Below, piece after piece: positions 12,101 through 24,330 of a DNA stretch of 64,000 nt. Numbering within the stretch: position 1 is the first letter of the stretch; each line of letters starts with the position of its first letter. This DNA is from Sphagnum magellanicum (taxonomy: Eukaryota; Streptophyta; Sphagnopsida; Sphagnales; Sphagnaceae). The stretch lies in assembly GCA_021904315.1 (NCBI GenBank), contig CM038920.1:13392001-13456000 (forward strand), read 5' to 3'. Below the pieces are notes generated by a model. The model was not told the DNA's origin and did no database searches. It saw only the letters and a program-made list of their open reading frames with translations. Made by a program: the position numbers and the translations under genes.

Positions 12101-14159
12101 TCCTTTGACAGGGTGGTGTGAAGCAGCTGGTTGAATTCTGCAACTCCTGGATTGGGGCAGCTTCGAAAAGAGGCTCCGCCAGGATACTGGTCAGCTCCAA
12201 GGATGTGCGTGGCGCGATCAGTGCTTCCATATCCAGAGGAAAGCTGGTGGCGTCTCGACCATCCTCAGCATTCATGTTCGCCACGCAGCTTTCCAGTCCG
12301 CGTCATCATCATCCCAAGAAGAACAACAACTCCCACTCCCAAGAGAGTGATCATGATACCAAACTTAGTGGTGCCGATATGGTGTGCAAGTTCGCAAATC
12401 CTTGGTGGACGGAAATCCGTGTGCTTGCACTCAGATCCGTGATGAACATCAAGCGCATGCCTGAGCTTTTTCTCATGCGCTTGGCCACCGTCTTGGTCAC
12501 CGCCTTCCTTCTCGCCACCATTTTCTGGAACCTCGATCACTCGCCGCTAGGCGTTCAGGTACGTCCGTCGTCATTACTACCTCGCGCGCCACACAATCAT
12601 CATCGTCACTACCTACAGTCGCTTGCTTGCTTGCTTGCTGCCAATTCCTTCACAAAACAAGCCACTCATCACATAATGGCTCTGCTATTGATGAGACATC
12701 CATGAGGAAGAAAAATATTCAGCATACAAAGAGTCTCTTTCCATTAGGCTGTTGTGATCACAGTTAACTCGTAACTTGTGTTGTGATCACAGCAGAGCAG
12801 ACTACCGGAAAGCCACTGACATAAGGCATTATTTTTTGCTGTAGGAACAGCTGCTTCCTTTCCCCATTGGAGAGCTGCACTTGCATTGAAAATATGTAAT
12901 TAATCAAAGTTAGGAACTCTGAGAACATACGTTCTCATGAAATGAAGTTTTTCATTTTAAAAACAGATGTCATTTTATGGTGCGGCACAGTTCGATTCAG
13001 AGCTCTCACAACTCTTCCAATTGGTCAATGCTTGACCGGTAGAGCTGTGGGATGGCTATGAGCATAATAGCTCTACTGTGTAAGCAGAGCTAGTTAGAAA
13101 AAACATAACAAAGAAGCTGGAGCAGCCTAATGGAAAGATGTCGTAAATTGGAAACAAATGGTGGTTAGCATGGTGAAGCCCAATTATGCTGCAAATGTTT
13201 GTGTAGTGGACTCCACATGACCTTAAAATGTAGGGATACCAAACTTTGGCCAGTTTCTTTCTGGGTGGATCACATTGCCTCTTACCCTGAAAACCGGGTG
13301 CTTGAAGGAAGCAGGTTGTTTGACACAAGAAAGAGTGTTGGATGTGTGAGGGGTGGGGGGGACACAGGAGCGGCTGGGTTTCTTCGCGTTCGCGATGTCA
13401 ACCACGTTCTACACATGTGCGGACGCGTTGCCAGTTTTCCTGCAGGAGCGCTACATCTTCATGCGAGAGACGGGGCACAACACATACCGAATGTCATCGT
13501 ACGTGCTGGCGAACGCGTTGATCTATGTGCCGTTCTTGGCCGTTTTGGCGATGTCGTTTGTGTTGACGGTCTGGTGGGCGGTGGGATTGGCTGGCGGAGG
13601 TTCGGGCTTTCTCTTCTTCTTCCTCATCGTCTGGGCCTCTTTCTGGGCCGGCAATTCCTTCGTCACTCTGCTCTCCGGGGTGATGCCCAACGTGATGCTG
13701 GGCTACACTGTGGTGGTAGCGTTGCTAGCCTACTTTCTTCTTCTCAGTGGCTTCTTCATCGCGCGAGAACGCATCCCCAAATATTGGCTCTGGTTTCACT
13801 ACTTGTCGCTTATCAAGTATCCTTACGAAGCCGTGCTCATCAACGAGTTCCAGGTTGAAGGTCCTTGCTACGAGCGCGGCTCACAGATCCTGTTCGGAAC
13901 TCCGCTGGCGTCGTTGAGTCCAACTCTTGTGAGTGAAATGCTCTCCGTGGTGAGCTCCACATCCGCCTTACTCAACACTCCTTACGCAAACATGAGTGCG
14001 TCGTCTTGTATCCTAACAGGCCCTGATGTGCTTATAGCCAAGCAAATCACGGAGCTCACCAAATGGCAATGTCTGGCCATCACGTTCGCGTTTGGCATTT
14101 TGTTCCGCTTTCTGTTTTATGCAATCCTGCGTTTCTCCGGGAGAAACAAGCGGGAATGA
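9163..14159 (+). CDS. ABC transporter G family half-transporter (WBC subfamily)
   Basis: Exons 9163-10146, 10622-10915, 11581-11823, 12112-12558 and 13368-14159 all join in phase 0 at GT-AG introns and give 919 residues. Walker [10 protein letters not shown] is at residues 283-291, the signature SGGER at about 389-393 and Walker B LLLFLDEP at about 408-415, so the nucleotide-binding domain is complete. Exons 4-5 carry the ABC2 membrane domain, with [18 protein letters not shown] and a hydrophobic C-terminal half. Domain order NBD-TMD and that block match the plant ABCG1/2/6/16/20 clade, whose characterised members move suberin or pollen-wall lipids across the plasma membrane; substrate here is inferred only. 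Members are usually about 730 residues; this one has some 190 extra N-terminal residues, rich in Ser, Glu and Ala and with no obvious domain. It probably works as a dimer. Intron 2 is an AT-rich field of diverged short repeats. Confidence 0.92.
10238..10621 (+). repeat. Three tandem repeat units in ABCG intron 1, one carrying a duplicated splice acceptor
   Basis: Units of about 80-85 bp begin near 10240, 10378 and 10498; each has 'aaactttggcctgttt' (or close) and then a small hairpin with arms CTCTACCCT and AGGGTAGAG. Between units 1 and 2, at about 10340-10358, the sequence copies the true intron end and the first bases of exon 2 (acagGACGATCT; true site at 10618-10629). Unit 2 is followed by a (GAT)n run near 10467-10493. 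Confidence 0.8.
12736..13138. repeat. Inverted repeat within ABCG intron 4
   Basis: A 16-bp perfect inverted repeat (TCTTTCCATTAGGCTG at 12736-12751, complement at 13123-13138) bounds about 400 bp with further small palindromes, such as GTAGAGCT and AGCTCTAC near 13040-13075. It could be a foldback MITE, but no target duplication is visible. Confidence 0.45.
13224..13305 (+). repeat. Diverged copy of the intron 1 repeat in ABCG intron 4
   Basis: The stretch 'atgtagggataccaaac' and the sequence after it align with the intron 1 units, including the flanking 'aatgtaggga' seen before unit 2. It shows that the repeat moved or was copied between introns of one gene. Confidence 0.7.
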
Positions 14160-14234
14160 ACAAGTCCAGATTCTTGCAAAAGCTACAAGAACACTGGATC
14201 CCTCAACAACAATGACATATACACCAGCAGAAAG

Positions 14235-14545
14235 CAGCAGCAGCAAGGATGCTTGGAAGTTGGATTGTGTATTGTAGAACAGAAGATACCTCAACAAGAG
14301 CAGTGAGAGCAGCAGCAAGGATGCTCAGAGGTTCGGTTTGTGAATTGTAGAACAGAAGATTACCTCAACAAGAGCAGCAAAAAGGATGCAGCTCGGAGGC
14401 TTGGTTTGAGCACACAAGATAGATACCTCAACAAGAGCAGCACACATGCTTGGAAGTTGGTTTGTGGATTGTAGAACAGAAGATACCTCAACAAGAGCAT
14501 CATTGCAAGAATGCTCAGAGTTGGATTCTGAAGAGTATAGAACCG
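14235..14545 (+). repeat. Tandem repeat in the ABCG 3' untranslated region
   Basis: Four to five units of about 60-75 bp repeat 'gtagaacagaagatacctca' and 'acaagagcagc'. The array starts about 75 bp after the stop codon and is probably transcribed as part of the 3' UTR. Confidence 0.75.
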
Positions 14546-14817
14546 TTGCTCCTCAAGCAATAGCAGCAGCAAAGTCCTCATGCGACAGCAGCAACGAGTC
14601 CTCAAGCAACAGCAAGCACCAAGTCATCCATCAAGCTGGGTTTTGAAGTGCAGAAACCTGAGCTTCAACTACAGTGGCAAGGAAAATGCTCTCTCACCAT
14701 ACATTGAAGCAAAGCATATACATGTTCAAGCAACTGCACAGGTGCTGGATTCCCAAGGGGAATTGAAAATCTGCAAGAAGAGTTCAGAAACTGCATGCAA
14801 GCTGCAATAACCACATC

Positions 14818-15030
14818 AAAGCTCTGCACTCAAAATACATACACCTTGCAACCAGCTCTGAACTCCACATTCATATGAAGTTGCAATAAACTGCAACAAG
14901 CTCTGAAGGTCCGAACACATACAAGTTGCAGTAACTGTAACAAACTCTGAAGCTCCAAATACATACAAGTTGCAATGACTGCAACAAGCTCCAAACACAT
15001 ACAAGTTGCAATAACCCCAACAGGCTCCAA
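14818..15030. repeat. Tandem repeat, about 45-bp unit, downstream of the ABCG gene
   Basis: About five units carry 'acacatacaagttgcaat' and 'actgcaacaagctc'. The array is distinct from the one at 14235-14545. It lies in the 3' flank, where the ABCG and SRP68 transcription units converge. Confidence 0.75.
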
Positions 15031-15806
15031 GCTCCTATCATGAGAAAATTACTATGGATTAAGCAAAGCTGCCACATCACACAGTGTGTTACAAATAGCA
15101 CACACAACTTAGAATGACCCACAAGTCATTTCTGGGACACCCTGCAGCAGCACTGAGTTTACAACAAACTGTATCAGGTGCAGCGACATCTTTGGTGTCT
15201 TGAGGAGACACCTCCGAAGACATAGTTGCAGCAAACAACCTTTAATGCACTATTTCTATGACATTGGTTTCTCAAAGCTCATGCATTCTGGCTATGTCCA
15301 AATCCAACAACACTGGGAAAGTGCAACCAGCAGCTATGACAAGCAGCTCTGCATGAAAGTATTGGTGGTTTTTATACTTCTGAATTTCAGAGGAAAATCT
15401 CAAGGTCGGCTGAAAACTCTGACAACAAGAGTCATTGTTAAACTTGACAAATGGAACACCTACACAACTGCTGCCACTGCAACAAGCAATCTTTCTGGTA
15501 GGCACAATCTCTGTCATTACAGTCGGGGTTTTACAATGTGACACACTCTCCCATGGACACACAAATGTTTGCCACTTTCCTCATCACAGGTCCTTTACCA
15601 CCACCCACAAAGCAAAAGAATTCATGAACATGTTTCTTCACCCAAAGCATAAGCAATAACTTCTTTCCCATTTACTCTAAGAAAGTCTCCATCAACAGAT
15701 AAGCAGAAACTGCAAGAAAAGCAGGGACCCAAAAAAAGTCACCAACTTTTATTCTTGTGTGTTCAGACGAAGCACTACATAGGAGCAAGCACCCTGGCAA
15801 GAAAAA
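15031..15806. other. Convergent intergenic region
   Basis: No gene seen. It must hold the 3' ends of the ABCG (+) and SRP68 (-) transcripts; no poly(A) signal could be singled out. Confidence 0.5.
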
Positions 15807-18800
15807 CTATTTCCGGCCACCCCACAGACTGAAGAAGCTCCTCTTCTCTGGTTTCTTCTTCAATCGAGCCTCCAGGGATGGAAACGAAATTGTGTTGAGT
15901 GCTGTGTCCAGAAAAATTGGCCTGCAGGGCACAGACTGAAAAGGGGGAGGTATTTGTGCTATCCGTGGGGGTTCTTTTGATCCAGGTGTTGTACTTATCG
16001 CAGCCTCATAAATGTCCAGCCTATCTAGTAAATACTGACCATCCTCCTGCAGAACAGTCGAGCACAAACAGCCACTCCATCTAATCAGTAAAAACCTCTT
16101 CATACAACTTGTCTAAATCCATACTTATGATTCAAGACAACATAAACAGAACTGAGAGAGGACATAACAACAAGGGTATAGAGATTTTTAAGCTGACAAT
16201 ACATCAGCAAAGAGGAAAAAGCAGAGAGCCATCCATAAAGAACAGGTTTTCTTTTTGAAAAAGAATAAAAACAAAAATTCAGAGTAAGGAGAGGACAGTT
16301 TGAACAACAGCTTGAACAACATTGGCAGTCACATGTTCAGAGACCTTCAACAGCAACATTTATGGTAGTGGCCGGCTAGCATAACAAATCTGACAACACA
16401 TTAGAAACAGGCAAAAGAGGAGACATGACCCCTTAAGAATGGATAAAACAAAAACAAAACCAAACTCACGAGTAGTTTGAAAAACAGTGACCTTCACATG
16501 CATGTCCAGAGACCTTTGACAGCAACATTTATGGTAGGAACCAGCTATCATAACAGGAACCTCTTCATTCAAGTCTTTTCTTCATTGCACAGAGATGAGA
16601 AAATGAAACAAAACACTAGGTTCATTGAAATGCAATTAAAACCAGGTAATGATCAGAAGCATGGTCATTTGACTGTTTACCTCAGTAGAGGTAGGTTTTC
16701 CTTTCAGTGATATTGCCGCTACTCCTTTCTGTAATGAATCTTGGGCTTTTGCTTGGGACCTTGCAGTCTCCATCACCCCTTGTGCATGCACCACACAAGC
16801 CTCTCCTGTACTCCTATCTCGCAGTTCCTCCAATTCCTGCCGTTGTTGCTGAATACATGGACACACAGTCAGAACTTTTTCAACTTTGCTCTGTCTATCT
16901 ATTTGAGTCAAATTAAAGTCCACAACATCATGGAGAGGAAGAAACCCACACAGTAAGATAGCAGGAAGTGAATTAAAGCCACCATCTTGCAAACTGAGTC
17001 TGTGATGAGCTGATCAACAAAGGGATAGAAAAATCACAAAACTGGAGAATTGTTATAGCTATTCAGAGAAGTGCAAAACATTCAGTACCTCCTCTGGGAA
17101 AGAGAGCTGTTGGAGTCTTTTTAGTGCTGATTCAGCATGCTCACATGCTCGTCTGAAAAGCACATAAGCTTCTGCATATTTTGAAGCCACTTTGTAAGAC
17201 TGACCCAAGTAGAGACACCTGCACACATCACACCCAGAGTCAGCACTTCAGTTCTATGGTCTAGGGTTCAGTTACAGTTTTGTTCTCAAAAGCATTTTCC
17301 CTTCAGATGCAAGGAACAGAAGACAGTGATAGAAGTTGCAAACATGCCACGTATGATGGCTTAAACCATAAAAGTAACCTGGTTGATGCACAGTAGCATT
17401 GGACCTTTAGAAAAGTACTGATAGATGCAATACCTTCCAGCCTGAAAACCTTCCCTTCTGACTGTAAGCTTCTCAGCAAATAAAGTTTCACTCTCTTTCT
17501 GCTCCCTCCCTGACGTGGTGAGATCCAACAAATCTGTCACATTCTGCAAGACAAGCAGACATGCAAGATGCTACAGTCAGTTGCCCTTCAGCAAATTCAC
17601 AGACTATGGACTGTCTCCAATGCTGGATGGCAACCAAGTGCATTTCAAAATCAGGTTTCATGAGCACAAAGATTGGATTTCAACACTTAGTGTTAAAGAA
17701 GGGTCAACTTGTGAATGTATACAGCATGCAGGACAGTCTTCAGAACCCTTACTTGAATGAGAATGTCATATAACCGAACAAGATCTTCAGGTTTGGCAGG
17801 TTTTTCACCCTTCTCTTCTTTCAGTGTGTGCTGTTGCCTTATGAGGCGTGCCTTAGCTGTGGCAACAAGAACAAGGTTTCGCTCCATAGTTCGCTGGAGG
17901 AGGATGCTGCTTACTGCTTTGTCTAAAGAGTTTAGCTCTTCTTTAACATCTTCAGTACTAACTGCTCTCACCTGCAAAAGTCATGAGAATGAGAAGATTA
18001 ATTCATCCCCTTTCCTGCAAAAGCAGTATGAAGAGAGAAGCATGTACATCTTCATAAGTACTGGTAACCTCTCCATGTTCATGAATTAAGCCAACTTGAA
18101 GAGAATTGAGAGATAACCAGTAATGAGGTTGATAGACCCATCAAATCAGACAGCTCAACATATCAGCAAACATGAAAAAGAGGAATCCCAACCCTAGAGC
18201 ACAGAGAAAAAAAGAGAGAGAAACAAGACAGAGAATTTGAAGAGCATGATATAAACAGGCTTTGAATAACTCTCCACTTAGGATTAAAAAGCCCTTGAAA
18301 TAAGCCCTTGAAGATATCAAAGGCAGAAAACACCAAACAGAAATGTTTCAAACCTCAGGTTCCACAAAGGTAAAATATTCCCCAGAAAAGGAGCAAAAGC
18401 AAAGCATTTTAAACCATATTCTGACTCAAGAGACACAGGATCAAGTATAAGACAACAGCAGACTGTTCTGTGAAAAAGGTCAAGACACCAAAAGTTGCCA
18501 ATTACCATACAAGTCTAGAATGGTACCCAAATATCACTGAAACCGTCAGTGTCCGAGCTGCCCTGGATTGCCAAATACGCCCATTCCATGTCTTTACTGA
18601 AAATTAAAGGCATCTAACAGATCTTCCCTTAACAAAAAAGAAAGCTCATAAAAGTTCCAAAGTTGCAAACGAACCAAATCTTCCCGGATGTGGCGTTTGG
18701 CATCTTGATAAGCCACAAACATTTTATCATAGGTTGTGAGCTTCTTTTCTGCAGGCAATTGTGACTCCTTCAAATCTCTTTCCAACTGTTGACCTGCTCC

Positions 18801-21083
18801 CAACCATAAGCAAAACCACATAAAACAGCGTGAGGAAAACTTCATGAAACTCAGAACAACCTTAGACTGTCATACCCACTTCCAGACTCCTAATTTCAGA
18901 TGTGGCCATCAAAGGACAAGTCACTTCCTCTAATGCTTTTACATTTTACAACCTAGGCCACAAAGGCTAATGAAGGGCCTAACCTTTCAGAATGCACATG
19001 CGAGTCTTCTCATTTCTTACAAGCAGCTTATGACCCAACCATTCAAGCTCAGTCATGGAGACAGCCTGCCGCAGCCGTGCTTCTTCCATCACCGCCTACA
19101 GCCCAACCTCCCATAGTTAATTATCAGCAGACAATGACAATTCCGGAAAGAATAATCCAGAAAGTTTCCTGAACACTCACAATCATCATTCCCATTTTCA
19201 TTTGGTACCCATTCTCTTGTCTTGGCATGTTATAATTATCATGATACCAAGTGTACTCATAAAAGACCTTGGCATTGATTATATAATGAGTCACTTACCT
19301 CAAGTTTTGATTGGAGAAGATCAAGACCAGGGCCATCCTGGGTACTCAGATCAAGAAGGTCAGAGCCTTGGATATTGGAGAGGCCCATTTTGTAGTTGCA
19401 GTAGCGAATGCTTGGGTCCAATTCCTCCAACCGCTGCCGACATAGAACCTGATTTTCTACATCACCATATTTTCCTAGCTCCTCATATACAGCCCTGGTC
19501 AGCATCAAGTATCCTACGTTAAACTCTGAGAGTAAACTCTCAAATACAGCTGAGGTCCAGGTCACACCCTGTCCATACCACACAATCACAATGTGGTATG
19601 TGCTTGTGCACATGCCAAGAAACACCAGAACAATGGGATCATAAAAGTGCAGAGCTTAACCTGGCACTCTTGAACTTCCTCAAGGCTGTTTCCCAGTCAT
19701 CCTCCCGCTCCAGCAACAGGTTGCCTCGCATGTGTGCAGCATATGCCTATCACAAAAGGCCTTCCAATGTCAAGAACCAACATGACAGCCTATAGCTTCT
19801 CCTTCAATTGACCAATACTCCCAGTCCTTCAAACATAGGGTAGAGTGACAGAGGCAATGAACAAAAGGTAGGCTTTTTACATCACCATGTTTCAGATCTT
19901 AGGCATATCTAGAGAAGAGCTGGAAGGGGGTAGCCAAGAGTGCAATTGATCTACTATTGTAATGTGCTGTATCTTCCTACAGAGAACTGCTCCAGGGGCT
20001 AAAGCTAATCATATAATTGCATCTAACAGTTGCCTGAAAGGTTTCACATAAATACCGCAGCCTCCAAAGCAGTTCGAGGGTCTGCCTTCTCTGAACAAAG
20101 TCGAGAAAATAGATCTCCCCACTGGGCAGCCTTTGATAATCGGCGAATCAAATGCATGTGCGCCCGGGCACTAGCACCCTGTGGTGCCTGCTTTATCTCC
20201 ATTGCATAGCTCCAAGCTCGCTCAGCCAAGTATACCAAGATGTGAAGGTGCCTGTCCAGGTAGTATTCCTTTAATGCTAATGCCTCTAATAGCACATTGA
20301 CAGGGAAGGTGAGATTTGAATCATTTGAACACTGAGCAAGAAAGAGAGATGCATACACGCAGAGAAAATGAAGAAAAAACAGGGCAGGTTCCACAGGAGG
20401 AGAGAAAGAGAGAGACCTCACGTTTGTCACAGTTGATTCCACAATAGGCTTCTTCACATATTTGCCGCGACCATGCTGAAAGTTCAAGGACTTGTAGAGT
20501 CGCATCAATCTTGCTGTACAATACCGCCTGTGGAACGAAACATTTTTGTATTTTAAAAAATTACACTACCAGAGAGACTAACCTAACACTGTCCTCGTGA
20601 TGTCTATTAGATGCCTAAACAACAACAACAAAGTGCAAACTTTTCTGAAACAATACAAAACCGCCTTGAAAACGAGGAAGGACGGATAACAAGACCTGTA
20701 TCGCTGGTAGTCCCCATGTCGCAGTCCATGCTGTGATTGTGCCTCCTTTATCAACTGCAAAACTACACTCTCACAACCACAATGATACATTCTCCCATCA
20801 GCTCGACACACAGTTTTTCGTCGTCAATGCCATGCAAATGAGGCCCTAGCAGACTTGAGAACCAGAATTCCAAAACAAGAGCGCATGTGAAAGGAATGGA
20901 GAAGAACAAAAGAAAGCATGCACAAAATTTCCAGTCAAGACTTGGAAAACGTTCCCAATTTGTATACATCACTGAGACAAAGTGCAAGAAGGGAAAAAAA
21001 AATCATGTGAAAAAGCAAGAGCATCTAAATCCAAGGCCATAGAAACGCCAACATAGAGTCAGAAAAACCCCAAACACAAACGT

Positions 21084-21117
<34 letters not shown>

Positions 21118-21208
21118 CATTGACAGAAAACCGATTCACGACCACCGTTGCTCCAAGGTCCCCTACATCACCTCCATCAACCTCCATTTCCACTACCGCT
21201 TCAGCCAT
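15807..21208 (-). CDS. SRP68: Signal recognition particle 68 kDa subunit
   Basis: Thirteen exons read on the minus strand: 21118-21208, 20696-20762, 20422-20527, 20056-20278 trimmed to 20056-20268, 19661-19746, 19299-19494, 18984-19095, 18675-18793, 17753-17971, 17434-17543, 17089-17218, 16681-16848 and 15807-16046. All phases join and give 618 residues, close to plant SRP68 (about 605). Diagnostic blocks are QHGLRHGDYQRYR followed by RYCTARLMRLYKSLNFQ, the ERAW block, AVYEELGKYGDVENQVLC with DPSIRYCNYK, and a C-terminal FPSLEARLKK. SRP68 binds 7S RNA with SRP72 and supports ER targeting of signal-peptide proteins from the cytosol. The ATG at 21206-21208 directly follows an in-frame stop, which fixes the start. 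The donor after exon 8 is a weak GTTCGT. A telo-box lies 140 bp upstream. Confidence 0.95.
16295..16565. repeat. Duplicated segment in the last SRP68 intron
   Basis: Two copies about 160 bp apart share 'cagcaacatttatggtag' preceded by 'cagagacctt' and followed by a similar 'gctatcataacag' tail. They lie inside intron 12 and do not affect coding. Confidence 0.6.
21087..21114. repeat. (CA)14 microsatellite abutting the SRP68 intron 1 donor
   Basis: A run of fourteen CA units. On the gene's strand it is a (TG) tract starting 3 bp after the GT of the intron 1 5' splice site (GTATGTGTG). Confidence 0.9.
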
Positions 21209-21348
21209 TATTCCGATCCCTGCTTGTAAGAAAAATCCAACTACAAAATGCTCTCGCTACTCCTCCTCCTCCTTCCCCCACCCCCACCTTCCGCAAGCTC
21301 TTCTGCTTCTTCGTCTCCTCCCTTTGCTACAACTCTGCCCTAACAGTT

Positions 21349-21357
21349 TTAGGGTTT
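21349..21357 (-). promoter_or_regulatory. Telo-box upstream of SRP68
   Basis: AAACCCTAA on the minus strand, 141 bp upstream of the SRP68 start codon. This element is known in promoters of plant translation-related genes, which fits the gene's role. Function here is inferred from position only. Confidence 0.5.
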
Positions 21358-21479
21358 TACCGCTCCAGTAGGTACCTACTAGGCACATCTCTGCTACCTC
21401 GTACCCTACTTCTTCAGAACCGTACATCACCCCATGGATGAATGATTTCCTACTAGTTTTTTTGGTCTACTGTTTACTC

Positions 21480-23689
21480 CTCTTACATGGATGATATTAG
21501 TCCAATTGTGACTAGATTTGCAATCTCTACTTTCTCTTTCAAGGGTTTTGGGTTTTTATATTCTTGATGTTATATCAATTTAGGTCAAAACGTTTGAGCA
21601 TTGTAATTTTTAATGGAGGTTAATGAATTTTTTCAACATTTTCATCCTTGTTGATGTTCACAAACATGTTGGTTTCATTGTGCCATTCCACATGAATTTT
21701 GTTTAATGATGACATGTATAAAAAATCAATCAAAGTATTCTCCAAAAAATTAATAAAGCATCTTGGACTCAATTAGTTTTGTTATCATTTTTTATTTTCA
21801 TGATCTTGGAACCACACATTAGCAACAAAAAAAACCAATATTGATTTTTTTGTTTTTTCATGTTTTGTTTTTTTTAATGTGAAATTCATATTTTATGTTT
21901 TCAATTTTTTTTGGTTATATTTTTAGATTTTGATGTATTTGAATTATAATTTGGGTCTTTTTCAATAATCTTAGGATTTTGGGGGTTGCCATTTTTTTAT
22001 TTGTATAAATTTCAACATTTGCAATGTATTTGAATGTGAAGAACTTGATTGAAAGAAAAAGCTTACAAGCATACTAATCATAAATTTAACATGTGATGAA
22101 TTAATAATAAAAATCATGTGAAGTTCATTTATTCATAGGTTTATACATTTTACACACAAATATCATGCATTGAAAGCATATTCAACACATGGATAAATGT
22201 CTTAACGGATGAAATACGAACTTATGAATGAATGAATGTCACACAAATTTCATATCTTTTAATAAATTTGTGTTTCAAATGTGTTTTCAATACATGAATT
22301 TAGTAAACATACGAATTATGATTGAATGAATTTTGCATGATTTTCATTATTAAATTGTGAAATGTTATGTTTGTGATTAGTAAGTGTGACCAATAGTTCA
22401 ATTCAACATGTAAGCACAAGACAAGAACCAAAAATCAAATAACTCAATGTAAATGAAAAGGTAGGAACACTTAAGGTAAGGTTTGCTCACCATTTTTGCA
22501 AGAGGGCCTCATTGTTTATGGTGTCCAAAGAGTAGATGGAGCCCACCTCTTGGCACATCTATTGCACTAAAAATGGCCGAAAACAAATTAGAGGTGAGAA
22601 AATTATGACCCCTTGAAGTAAGGGGGGTCATTTTTATAGAAAATTCTCAATTAAACAACTCATAACCTATTGTAAACCCGTCAAAAAAATGCTGAAATAT
22701 TACTTTGTTGCCTTGAGAAGGTGTTCCTATAACATTTTACATCACTCAAAATGAAGAAGAATTGAGAAAGATTTGCCAAAATGTTTGGTGATAAGCTAAT
22801 GTTTGGTGGGGGGCATGTTTACCCTATATATCCAATAAGAGCTTATTTGCAAATCAATTGATGGAGAGCCTCAAAATCCATGCAATGGCTTTGCAAGTGT
22901 CATCCAAATTGACTCACAAAATTTGACCTTGCTCATATCTTCAACTAGCAATCAAAAATCATAAACAATGTTAACCAACCATGGCATTGTTTAAGTAGCA
23001 AACTTGCCCAAAAGTCCAAATCCAAAGAAGATGTTTTCATTAAGATACAAGATTTATTGAAATCCAATATTCATACTGACAAGAAAATGTGATAAAACAC
23101 AAATAGAAAGTAGGCAACATTCTCATATGAATAAGTAAATTTTCATAAGTATTGTGTGCAAGGGATGAAACTAGCTAAATTTTCAAACAAGGAAATGATG
23201 GGAATAGCAACATAAAAACACATTGTCATGAAGGAGGGATATGTGGAATGCTTGTGATGGTAATCAACATATGCACAACTCCAATTTGACATTTGAATGT
23301 TATTTGAACTACATTTCCTCAAGTGAATTCTAAATGATTTTAGATAATTGAGGATTCTAATATGATATCTCTTTCAAGAATTCAAAAGTTATTTGAGATG
23401 TTTGATGAAATATGATGGAATTGTAGACTCATTTGTTTTTCAAATGGACTTTTCATTTCTTCTAAAAGGCAAAACTTGGAGTAGATATCCCTTGCCACCA
23501 TTTGAACTTTGAATGAATGACATATCGTTGAATTTTCTTATTATCACACTTGCAACTATTGTTGTTGATTGTGTATCTCACCCCTTACAAGTAAGGGTAA
23601 CAAACACAAAAACTTTCAATGTCTTGTTAGTTCTCAAATTTCCTAGCCAAGTCCAACAACTTGCATTTAGAAGATATATAAGTCATATG
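21480..23689. other. AT-rich intergenic DNA
   Basis: No gene or recognisable element on either strand; long T- and A-runs throughout. Confidence 0.5.
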
Positions 23690-23985
23690 AATAGAATTTG
23701 CAAAATGTATGATGTGAAAGAACTCATCATTCAATCTTTTGTTTAACTTTGTTCAATGTCATAAAAGCATCTTGTACTCAACATTATTCAATGTGTGAAA
23801 AGATTTGACATCCAATCTTTTGCTCAATTTTGTTTAATGTTGTGAAAGGAACTACTATGCAATATTCTCCTCAATTTTGTTTAATGCCATTATTGGATTT
23901 GTCACATAATGATCCACTAAACTTTGTTGAATGTCATGAAAAGACCTATAGTTCAATATTTTAGTCAATTTAATTCAGTGAGAAA
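23690..23985. repeat. Diverged tandem repeat, about 60-bp unit
   Basis: About five imperfect units repeat 'caatttTGTTtaatgtc' or close variants followed by 'atgaaaag'. A second, shorter array with 'tccatctcaagaaaa' units follows at about 24175-24330. Confidence 0.6.
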
Positions 23986-24330
23986 TTTAGGAATTTCTTT
24001 TGCCCCCATTAAAATCAATCTAATTAAGCTTTTACCAAAATGTAGAATAAGGAAGCATATGGAGACCTAAGGATCTAGAATTATTCCATGTTTTTCTTCA
24101 TGGATGCCACACTTCATTGAAATGTTGAAATTCTCAACAACATTATTGTTGATGTCTCATGAAAAAAGTACAAACAAATTGTGATTCTCCAATTTGTCTC
24201 AAGAAAAAATGGCAATTCTTTTCTCCAATCCATCTTAAGAAAAAAAATGATATTTTGTTATTATCCATTTCAAGAAAAGGTGACAAGAAATTTTGATACT
24301 CTAGTCCATCTCAAGAAAAAGTGTGAAAAA

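Noticed and set aside
19495-19568. Upstream acceptor for SRP68 exon 6 at 19569
   Set aside because: It would break the reading phase with the previous exon; the acceptor at 19495 restores phase and the conserved AVYEELGKYGD block.
20044-20508. 154-codon frame as a single SRP68 exon
   Set aside because: Its middle part is intronic: the donor at 20421 and acceptor at 20269 remove residues that have no counterpart in SRP68.
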